From NCBI GenBank assembly GCA_002707085.1, contig PALY01000132.1, positions 1-10,234 on the forward strand: DNA of 10,234 nt. Reading direction: 5' to 3'. The position numbers and the translations under genes were made by a program. The notes below the pieces were generated by a model. The model saw only the letters and a program-made list of their open reading frames with translations. It was not told the DNA's origin and made no database searches. This stretch comes from Deltaproteobacteria bacterium. GTDB taxonomy: Bacteria; Myxococcota_A; UBA796. Shown piece by piece: positions 5,264 to 10,234 of the stretch (within the stretch, counting starts at the first letter, position 1; each line of letters starts with the position of its first letter).

Positions 5264-5584
5264 ATGGCGAAGTTTAAGATTCAAAAGGATGACACAGTCA
5301 TCGTTACCACTGGAAAGCACAAAGGTGCGACTGGTCGCGTGATCGATGTTCTTGTCGATGAGGGTCGTGTACTCATTGAAAAGGTGAATTTGGTGAAACG
5401 CCAAATGAAGCCTCAAGGTGAGCGCATGGGTGGAACCATAGAGAAGGAAGCTTCTCTTGATATTTCAAATGTTTCTCTTTGGAACGCTGAAGAGAGTCGC
5501 TTGGTGAAAGCGGCTTGGGGCGTCGTAGATGGAAACAAGGTGCGCGTTGATCGGAAGACCGGCAACGCAATCTCCAACAGCTAA
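5264..5584 (+). CDS. rplX: 50S ribosomal protein L24
   Basis: A 106-residue L24, an assembly-initiator protein of the large subunit. The KOW motif is at about 9-37 (DDTVIVTTGKHKGATGRV, then DEGRVLIEKVNLVKR). MGGTIEKEASLDISNVSLW (55-73) and the end GNKVRVDRKTG (90-100) are typical. There is no CxxC pair, so it is a zinc-free form. The region between (NAEESRLVKAAWGVV) is less like the usual TRVGY-type stretch. GGGGGA ends 4 nt before the ATG. Confidence 0.97.
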   Translation: MAKFKIQKDDTVIVTTGKHKGATGRVIDVLVDEGRVLIEKVNLVKRQMKPQGERMGGTIEKEASLDISNVSLWNAEESRLVKAAWGVVDGNKVRVDRKTGNAISNS

Positions 5585-5596
5585 AGGGTGACGACA

Positions 5597-6142
5597 ATGC
5601 AACCACGCATGAAAACCCATTTCACTGATGTTGTGAAGCCCGAACTTCTTAAGGAGTTCAGCTACGGCAACGTGATGGAAGTACCTGGTCTTGAGAAGAT
5701 TGTGGTCAACACATGTCTCAAGGATGCAATCCAGAACATGAAAATTCTGGAAAGCGCTGCCGAAGAAATCGGTATCATCACGGGCCAGAAGCCCATCATC
5801 ACTCGCGCTCGCAAATCCATCGCGAACTTCAAACTTCGCGAAGGTATGCCACTGGGTGCCAAGGTCACCTTGCGTTCAACCAAGATGTGGGAATTTCTTG
5901 ACCGTTTGGTCTCGATTGCCATCCCACGTATCCGTGACTTTCGCGGGTTGAACCCAGATGGTTTCGATGGTCGTGGAAACTATTCCATGGGACTCACTGA
6001 ACAAATCGTGTTCCCTGAAATCAACTATGACCGAGTCAATCGAATCACGGGAATGAACATTACGTTCGTGACCACAGCTAAGACCGATGCGGAAGGTCGA
6101 GCGCTCCTGAAGGCGCTCGGTATGCCGCTTCGGGACAAATAA
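5597..6142 (+). CDS. rplE: 50S ribosomal protein L5
   Basis: A 181-residue L5 (usual 178-187), which binds 5S rRNA with L18 and contacts P-site tRNA. Seen are [13 protein letters not shown] (26-38), [17 protein letters not shown] (63-79), [47 protein letters not shown] and [13 protein letters not shown] near the end. The segment after KIVVN, normally close to MGVGEA, reads TCLKDA, a clear departure. I start at the ATG at 5597 because AAAGGGTG (5583-5590) then serves as Shine-Dalgarno; a GTG at 5588 would have no room for one. A further ATG at 5609 is possible but poorly spaced. In E. coli the S8 repressor site lies at the start of this gene. Confidence 0.97.
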   Translation: MQPRMKTHFTDVVKPELLKEFSYGNVMEVPGLEKIVVNTCLKDAIQNMKILESAAEEIGIITGQKPIITRARKSIANFKLREGMPLGAKVTLRSTKMWEFLDRLVSIAIPRIRDFRGLNPDGFDGRGNYSMGLTEQIVFPEINYDRVNRITGMNITFVTTAKTDAEGRALLKALGMPLRDK

Positions 6143-6154
6143 GAGGAGTCGAAC

Positions 6155-6460
6155 ATGGCCAAAAAGTCAATGATCGCAAAAGCCGCCAAGAAGCGTGCAA
6201 CTGTAAAGAAATACGCAGCTCGTCGAGCAGCACTTGTTGCAGTTGTGAAGAGCGCCAAGACCAGCATGGAAGAGAAGCAAGAGGCCTACAAGGCAATTGC
6301 TAAGCTGCCTCGGCACTCCAGCAAGACCCGACTTCGGAACCGTTGTAAGATCACCGGTCGCCCCCGGGGTTTCCTGCGTGACTTCGAACTCAGCCGTATC
6401 GCTTTTCGTGAACTTGCCCTTGCGGGTGAGCTTCCGGGTGTCACCAAGGCTTCTTGGTAA
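6155..6460 (+). CDS. rpsN: 30S ribosomal protein S14, long zinc-free type
   Basis: A 101-residue S14, identical in length to the E. coli protein, in the 30S head. The N-terminal [14 protein letters not shown] and the long helical middle (15-50) mark the long form. The conserved C-terminal half has [20 protein letters not shown] (51-70), [17 protein letters not shown] (72-88) and PGVTKASW (94-101). Only one Cys (64) is present, so it lacks the four-Cys zinc ribbon of the 61-residue type. GAGGAG lies 6 nt before the ATG. Confidence 0.98.
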   Translation: MAKKSMIAKAAKKRATVKKYAARRAALVAVVKSAKTSMEEKQEAYKAIAKLPRHSSKTRLRNRCKITGRPRGFLRDFELSRIAFRELALAGELPGVTKASW

Positions 6461-6502
6461 TCCCTTTCGTTTTGTTTTTCCTTTCTCCGATAGGAGAGTC
6501 TA
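6461..6502 (+). promoter_or_regulatory. rpsH leader: pyrimidine tract and Shine-Dalgarno-covering hairpin
   Basis: Right after the rpsN TAA, 26 of 28 bases (6461-6488) are pyrimidines. TCTCC (6484-6488) then pairs perfectly with GGAGA (6493-6497) around the loop GATA, with a U-G pair outside. The 3' arm holds the rpsH Shine-Dalgarno AGGAGAG (6492-6498), so the hairpin could mask it. The same 10-mer TTTTCCTTTC occurs here (6476-6485) and in the tuf-rpsJ gap (113-122). This looks like translational control of rpsH, perhaps by coupling to rpsN translation or by a protein such as S8 (inference). Confidence 0.5.
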
Positions 6503-6895
6503 ATGACTGATCCCATTGCCGATTTGCTAACCCGCATCCGTAACGCGATGTTGGCGCGCCATGGCAACATGGTGGTTCCCCGCTCAAAACTAAAGCTCGA
6601 GATCGTTAAGATCCTCAAACAAGAGGGCTTTATCGAGGGCTATGTGGAGGTCGAAAACGAACTCCAAGGCGCCATCAAAGTGTTCCCTAAATACGATGCC
6701 AGCAACAAGGGCGTCATTCGTGGTCTTCAACGCGTAAGCAAGCCGAGTCGGCGAGTTTATGTTGGCCGGAATGACATTCCTCAAGTTCGTAATGGACTTG
6801 GTGTTGCCATCCTCACGACCCCAGGTGGAGTATTGACTGACCGTCAAGCTCGAGCGAAGGGCGTGGGTGGCGAAGTCCTCTGCTACGTCTGGTAG
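6503..6895 (+). CDS. rpsH: 30S ribosomal protein S8
   Basis: A 130-residue S8, a primary binder of 16S helix 21 and, in E. coli, the repressor of the spc operon. MTDPIADLLTRIRNA (1-15) is canonical, then PRSKLKLEIVKILKQEGFI (26-44), GVIRGLQRVSKPSRRVY (70-86), and LTDRQARAKGVGGEVLCYVW at the end. The RNA-binding loop, usually STSKG, reads TTPGG (105-109), lacking the Ser and the basic residue. The start is set by AGGAGAG 4 nt before the ATG, within a hairpin. The TAG stop merges with GGGGGAGG ahead of rplF. Confidence 0.98.
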   Translation: MTDPIADLLTRIRNAMLARHGNMVVPRSKLKLEIVKILKQEGFIEGYVEVENELQGAIKVFPKYDASNKGVIRGLQRVSKPSRRVYVGRNDIPQVRNGLGVAILTTPGGVLTDRQARAKGVGGEVLCYVW

Positions 6896-6906
6896 GGGGA
6901 GGTACA

Positions 6907-7440
6907 ATGTCTCGTATTGGAAATAAACCTGTAGCTGTCCCAAGCGGTGTGACCGTTTCCGAAAGTGGTGGTGTGCTGACTGTTAAGGGTCCGAAAGGAC
7001 AACTGACGCAGAGCATCGTTGACGGAATCTCATTCGATATTGGCGATGGCACTGTAAAAGTGAATCGGGCTGATGACCGACGGCAGTATCGTGCCAACCA
7101 CGGGTTGATGCGCGCGCTGTTGAACAACATGGTGACTGGCGTATCCGCTGGATTTGAGCGCAAGCTTGAAATCATTGGTGTCGGTTACAAGGCTGCTGTT
7201 CAAGGCAACAAGGCTGTATTCAACCTTGGCTACAGTCATCCCGTTGACTTTCCCTTCCCTGATGGCGTGTCCATCTCTGTTGACAAGAACACATTGGTTA
7301 CCGTCAGTGGAATCAGCAAGGAAAAGGTTGGCCAAGCGGCCGCCGAAATCCGTGGATTCCGCCCGCCTGATTCTTACAAAGGTAAGGGCGTTCGGTATCA
7401 AGGTGAGTACGTACGACTCAAGGCTGGTAAGACCGCCTAA
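6907..7440 (+). CDS. rplF: 50S ribosomal protein L6
   Basis: A 177-residue L6 (usual 175-180), built of two similar RNA-binding domains and located near the sarcin-ricin loop. Domain 1 holds MSRIGNKPVAVPSGV and LTVKGPKGQL (24-33). The linker region LLNNMVTGVSAGFERKLEIIGVGYKA (71-96, typical) leads into domain 2 with NLGYSHPVDFPFPDGV (106-121) and the strongly conserved YKGKGVRYQGEYVRLKAGK (157-175). GGGGGAGG (6895-6902) ends 4 nt before the ATG, shared with the rpsH stop. Confidence 0.99.
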   Translation: MSRIGNKPVAVPSGVTVSESGGVLTVKGPKGQLTQSIVDGISFDIGDGTVKVNRADDRRQYRANHGLMRALLNNMVTGVSAGFERKLEIIGVGYKAAVQGNKAVFNLGYSHPVDFPFPDGVSISVDKNTLVTVSGISKEKVGQAAAEIRGFRPPDSYKGKGVRYQGEYVRLKAGKTA

Positions 7441-7458
7441 GGCGACTGGAGTACTATC

Positions 7459-7827
7459 ATGGCAAAGACCAATCCCCGCACCAAGGCGCGTTTGCGCCGG
7501 AAGATGCATATCCGCAAGTCAGTACGAGGTTCTACGCTTCGTCCGCGCTTGACTGTGTTTCGCTCAGCGAACCATATCTACGCTCAAATCATCAACGATG
7601 AAACGGGCACCACCCTGGTATCTGCGTCCTCAAAGTCTCCCGAATTCGCCAAGGCGAAGGGTCACAAGGGAAACAAAGAGTTCGCATCCAAGGTTGGTGA
7701 ACTGCTCGCCAAGAAGGCCATTGCGGCTGGCGTCGAGAGCATCGCTTTTGATCGGAACGGATTCCTCTACCACGGCCGAGTGCAGGCACTCGCCGATGCC
7801 GCTCGCGAAGCCGGCCTCAAGTTTTAG
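7459..7827 (+). CDS. rplR: 50S ribosomal protein L18
   Basis: A 122-residue L18, a 5S rRNA-binding protein of the central protuberance. The basic N-terminus has [15 protein letters not shown] (11-25), then [20 protein letters not shown] (28-47), and the signature [24 protein letters not shown] (98-121, family hallmark; only part quoted as a motif elsewhere). GGAG (7448-7451) lies 7 nt upstream of the ATG. The TAG stop forms TAGGAG, the Shine-Dalgarno of rpsE. Confidence 0.98.
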   Translation: MAKTNPRTKARLRRKMHIRKSVRGSTLRPRLTVFRSANHIYAQIINDETGTTLVSASSKSPEFAKAKGHKGNKEFASKVGELLAKKAIAAGVESIAFDRNGFLYHGRVQALADAAREAGLKF

Positions 7828-7836
7828 GAGCTCATT

Positions 7837-8415
7837 GTGCAAAACAAACGCCGTAATAATCGTCGCGAAGAACAAGACGATGGAATGATCGAAAAGACAA
7901 TCGACATCAACCGTGTTGCCAAGGTGGTAAAGGGTGGTCGCCGATTCAACTTCACTGCTTTGGTGGTGGTTGGAGATGGAGATGGCCGGGTTGGTGTTGG
8001 ATACGGTAAAGCTTCCGAAGTTCCTGAAGCGATCCGCAAAGCTGGTGAACGCGCCCGCAGAAACATGGTCACAGTTCCAGTTCTCGATGGAACGGTTCCT
8101 CACTATGTGGTTGGTAAGTTCGGTTCCGTTCAAGTTGTCTTGCGTCCCGCATCGCCAGGTACTGGTGTTATTGCAGGTGCCAAGGTTCGTGCCATTCTGG
8201 ATGCTGCCGGCTACCGCAACGTACTGACGAAGATTATCGGTTCGAACAATGCGAACAATGTAGTAAAGGGTGTGATGGACGCGCTATCGCGGCTGGAATC
8301 ACCTGAAATGTACGCAGCCCGCTTGGGTCGCAACGCAGACGAATTCATGGACGAATATTCCGTCGGTGAGCGTGTGTGGGGCAACCGCGGATCTTCTGAC
8401 AACGCTAACGCTTAA
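7837..8415 (+). CDS. rpsE: 30S ribosomal protein S5, GTG start, extended C-terminus
   Basis: A 192-residue S5; most are about 165-175. S5 is a fidelity protein of the 30S body near the mRNA entry. It starts at GTG (7837) with TAGGAG 6 nt upstream. The N-terminal double-stranded RNA-binding domain shows INRVAKVVKGGRRFNFTALVVVGDGDGRVGVGYGKA (25-59, canonical in pattern), and the C-terminal domain has RPASPGTGVIAGAKVRAILDAAG (103-125). The usual NPHNVV-like motif reads NNANNVV (137-143). From about 163 a polar tail (LGRNADEFMDEYSVGERVWGN) extends beyond most homologues. Met17 is an unlikely alternative start, as it would cut the family's N-terminal arm. Confidence 0.97.
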   Translation: MQNKRRNNRREEQDDGMIEKTIDINRVAKVVKGGRRFNFTALVVVGDGDGRVGVGYGKASEVPEAIRKAGERARRNMVTVPVLDGTVPHYVVGKFGSVQVVLRPASPGTGVIAGAKVRAILDAAGYRNVLTKIIGSNNANNVVKGVMDALSRLESPEMYAARLGRNADEFMDEYSVGERVWGNRGSSDNANA

Positions 8416-8427
8416 TTGGAGGCCGAC

Positions 8428-8613
8428 ATGAACAAGCTGAAAGTCGTCCTAAAGAGGAGCATGATTGGTTCTACCAAGACCCAACGTGCGTGTGTGGCTG
8501 GATTGGGTCTTAAGCGACCGAATCAGGAACGCATTCTTGACAACACGCCGGCGATTCGAGGCATGGTCCGCAAGGTCCTGCATCTTGTCGAAGTACAAGA
8601 ACTCGACGCGTAA
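8428..8613 (+). CDS. rpmD: 50S ribosomal protein L30
   Basis: A 61-residue L30, a small one-domain 50S protein. LKVVLKRSMIGSTKTQRACVAGLGL (4-28 in pattern), RILDNTPAIRGMVRKVLHLVEV (35-56) match the family well; the usual short K-V-T-L-V-KS-x-I-G opening is recognisable. I start at the ATG at 8428 with TTGGAGG (8416-8422) as Shine-Dalgarno; the in-frame TTG at 8416 overlaps that sequence itself. Placement between rpsE and rplO is canonical. Confidence 0.98.
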   Translation: MNKLKVVLKRSMIGSTKTQRACVAGLGLKRPNQERILDNTPAIRGMVRKVLHLVEVQELDA

Positions 8614-8632
8614 AGCCGCAAAGGAAACCGTC

Positions 8633-9079
8633 ATGGCGAATGAACTAAGTAATTTGAAACCATCTCCAGGATCGACCAAGACTCGCACACGTGTGGGTCG
8701 TGGTGAAGGTGCAGGAAAAGGTAAGACCGCTGGTCGTGGTACCAAGGGTCAGGGCGCGCGCAACAACATCCACCCACGATTTGAGGGTGGCCAGATGCCG
8801 CTTCAACGTCGGTTGGCGAAGCGTGGCTTCAACAACATCTTCTCGAAGGATTACACTGAAGTACGCCTTGATAAGATTGCGGGTCGCTTCGAAAAAGGCG
8901 AGACAGTGGATGCAGCCAGCTTGAAAGAGCGGGGTGTGATTTCCAAAATCGGTAAGAACGGAATCAAAGTTCTGGGTAACGGCGATTTGGGACATGCGTT
9001 GACCATCAAGGCCGCAAAGTTCACCAAGACTGCTGCAGAAAAGATTTCCTCTGCCGGCGGCACAGCAGAGGTCATCTAA
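8633..9079 (+). CDS. rplO: 50S ribosomal protein L15
   Basis: A 148-residue L15 (usual 144-150), a late-assembly 50S protein. The long basic N-terminal arm has RVGRGEGAGKGKTAGRGTKG (20-39) and the hallmark FEGGQMPLQRRLAKRGFNN (50-68); the globular C-terminal domain ends IKAAKFTKTAAEKISSAGG (125-143). The ATG at 8633 is preceded by AAAGGA with about 7 nt spacing; the frame is open further upstream but that part overlaps rpmD. The TAA stop lies 1 nt before the GTG of secY. Confidence 0.98.
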   Translation: MANELSNLKPSPGSTKTRTRVGRGEGAGKGKTAGRGTKGQGARNNIHPRFEGGQMPLQRRLAKRGFNNIFSKDYTEVRLDKIAGRFEKGETVDAASLKERGVISKIGKNGIKVLGNGDLGHALTIKAAKFTKTAAEKISSAGGTAEVI

Positions 9080-9080
9080 A

Positions 9081-10234
9081 GTGTTTGAAGCAATCGCCAA
9101 TGTGCTGAAGATTCCAGACCTTCGGTCACGCATCTTCTTCACCCTGGCGATGCTCGGCATTTACAGGCTGGGCATCTTTATTCCGGCACCGGGTGTCAAC
9201 CGGAATGCGTTGGGCGAGTTCTTCGACAACAACCAAGGAACTTTGTTGGGTCTGTACGACATGTTCTCTGGTGGTGCGTTGGAACAGTTCAGCGTTTTCG
9301 TGTTGGGCATCATGCCTTACATCAGCGCCAGCATCATTATGCAGTTGATGCAGGTGGTGATGCCGCAGATTGAACGCCTCACCAAGGAAGGCCAAGCAGG
9401 TCGCAAGAAGATCACCCAATACACGCGGTATATGACCATTGGTATTGCGATCATTCAGTCGATGGGCATTTCATTCTCTCTTGAGCAAATGAAGACCCTC
9501 GGTGGCGTAGACATCGTGTTTGATGCGGGCTGGGGCTTCCGTCTCATGACCATCATTACGATGACTGCCGGCGCTTGCTTCGTCATGTGGCTTGGAGAAC
9601 AGATTACGGACCGCGGTATTGGTAACGGTGCCTCGCTCATCATTACCTGTGGAATCATCGCTGCTTTGCCAAGTGGTGCGATGAACACCTTCCAAAAGAT
9701 CAGCATTGGTGAGATTTCACTTCTGGGTGCTGCACTTCTGGTGGCCTTTATGTTCGCGGTGGTCATGGCCATTGTGTTCGTTGAGCGAGGCCAGAGGCAG
9801 GTTCCGATTCAGTATGCGAAACGGGTCGTCGGCCAGCGTGTGTATGGTGGTCAGCAGACGCACCTTCCACTCAAGGTCAATGTCGCGGGTGTTATTCCGC
9901 CCATTTTCGCTTCATCTGTGATGATGTTTCCAGCGACGATTGGTACTTTTTATGCGCATCCATTGTTCGATGCGATCGGTGCTGCATTCCTTCCAGGTAC
10001 GTGGACATACAACCTGATGTACATCGGGATGATTATCTTCTTCGCGTACTTCTATACAGCGGTAACTTTCAACCCAGTTGATGTGGCGGATAACCTTCGT
10101 CGTCAGGGCGGGTATGTGCCCGGCTTGCGTCCAGGACGTCAGACCGCCGACTACCTTGACCGTGTACTCACTCGACTCACATTGGGTGGAGCGGTGTACC
10201 TATCGGTGGTGTGTATTCTTCCAACTGTATTGAT
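9081..10234 (+). CDS. secY: Preprotein translocase subunit SecY (3' end outside window)
   Basis: SecY is the pore of the SecYEG channel in the inner membrane. The frame starts at GTG (9081) with GAGG (9068-9071) inside the end of rplO, and 384 codons are seen before the window ends; about 50 or more should be missing. The product starts FEAIANVLKIPDLRSR, then TM1 (about 18-37, ending in FIPAPG), the plug region LLGLYDMFSGGALEQFSVF (55-73) and TM2 with LGIMPYISASIIMQLM (75-90). The cytosolic loop ERLTKEGQAGRKKITQYTR (98-116) and the C4 loop VERGQRQVPIQYAKR (234-248) are conserved, as are NVAGVIPPIFASS (267-279) and NPVDVADNLRRQGGYVPGLRPG (331-352). Its short distance from rplO is the usual spc arrangement. 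Confidence 0.98.
   Translation, partial: MFEAIANVLKIPDLRSRIFFTLAMLGIYRLGIFIPAPGVNRNALGEFFDNNQGTLLGLYDMFSGGALEQFSVFVLGIMPYISASIIMQLMQVVMPQIERLTKEGQAGRKKITQYTRYMTIGIAIIQSMGISFSLEQMKTLGGVDIVFDAGWGFRLMTIITMTAGACFVMWLGEQITDRGIGNGASLIITCGIIAALPSGAMNTFQKISIGEISLLGAALLVAFMFAVVMAIVFVERGQRQVPIQYAKRVVGQRVYGGQQTHLPLKVNVAGVIPPIFASSVMMFPATIGTFYAHPLFDAIGAAFLPGTWTYNLMYIGMIIFFAYFYTAVTFNPVDVADNLRRQGGYVPGLRPGRQTADYLDRVLTRLTLGGAVYLSVVCILPTVL

Noticed and set aside
4682..5416. A 244-codon minus-strand open frame across rpsQ, rplN and rplX
   Set aside because: It is a His/Arg/Leu-rich shadow of three canonical ribosomal genes, with no family resemblance.
5588..5596. GTG start for rplE
   Set aside because: The GTG is part of the AAAGGGTG Shine-Dalgarno run itself; the ATG at 5597 has proper spacing.
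8465..8632. Upstream extension of the rplO frame
   Set aside because: It overlaps rpmD in another frame; the L15 start at 8633 has its own ribosome-binding site and gives normal length.
1..10234. CRISPR array, insertion sequence, phage or defence genes
   Set aside because: No spaced direct repeats, transposase-like frames or terminal inverted repeats are seen; the genes are housekeeping throughout.

Overview
This window is a bacterial ribosomal-protein supercluster, the S10-spc region, read entirely on the + strand. It runs from the last 33 codons of tuf (EF-Tu) through rpsJ, rplD, rplW, rplB, rpsS, rplV, rpsC, rplP, rpmC, rpsQ, rplN, rplX, rplE, rpsN, rpsH, rplF, rplR, rpsE, rpmD and rplO into secY, which is cut off by the window end after 384 codons. 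By eye the base composition is moderate and Shine-Dalgarno sequences are strong. The long (101-residue) form of S14 and the general look of SecY, L2 and L16 fit a Gram-negative, proteobacterial or myxobacterial ('deltaproteobacterial') type of organism. I cannot place it further with confidence.

Layout. (1) 1-103: end of tuf. (2) 104-166: leader with a pyrimidine tract and a perfect 9-bp hairpin. (3) 167-3553: rpsJ-rplD-rplW-rplB-rpsS-rplV-rpsC, tightly packed (gaps 3-14 nt). The gene for L3 (rplC), normally between rpsJ and rplD, is absent. (4) 3554-3617: gap with two hairpins and a U-run. (5) 3618-4357: rplP and rpmC, which overlap by 1 nt; rpmC encodes an L29 with a C-terminal tail of about 44 residues. 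(6) 4358-4567: 210-nt gap full of hairpins, including a good intrinsic terminator, with a promoter-like sequence just upstream. (7) 4568-6460: rpsQ-rplN-rplX-rplE-rpsN. (8) 6461-6502: pyrimidine tract plus a hairpin that covers the rpsH Shine-Dalgarno. (9) 6503-10234: rpsH-rplF-rplR-rpsE-rpmD-rplO-secY.

The proteins form both ribosomal subunits (S3, S5, S8, S10, S14, S17, S19; L2, L4, L5, L6, L14, L15, L16, L18, L22, L23, L24, L29, L30), together with a translation elongation factor and the main channel of the Sec secretion system. In most bacteria such clusters are co-transcribed and feedback-regulated by one of their own products. The gene content is ordinary. What stands out is the missing rplC and the non-coding architecture, where four of the five longer gaps pair hairpins with U-rich or pyrimidine-rich stretches, above all the 210-nt element before rpsQ. 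That element is the best candidate here for an undescribed regulatory RNA.
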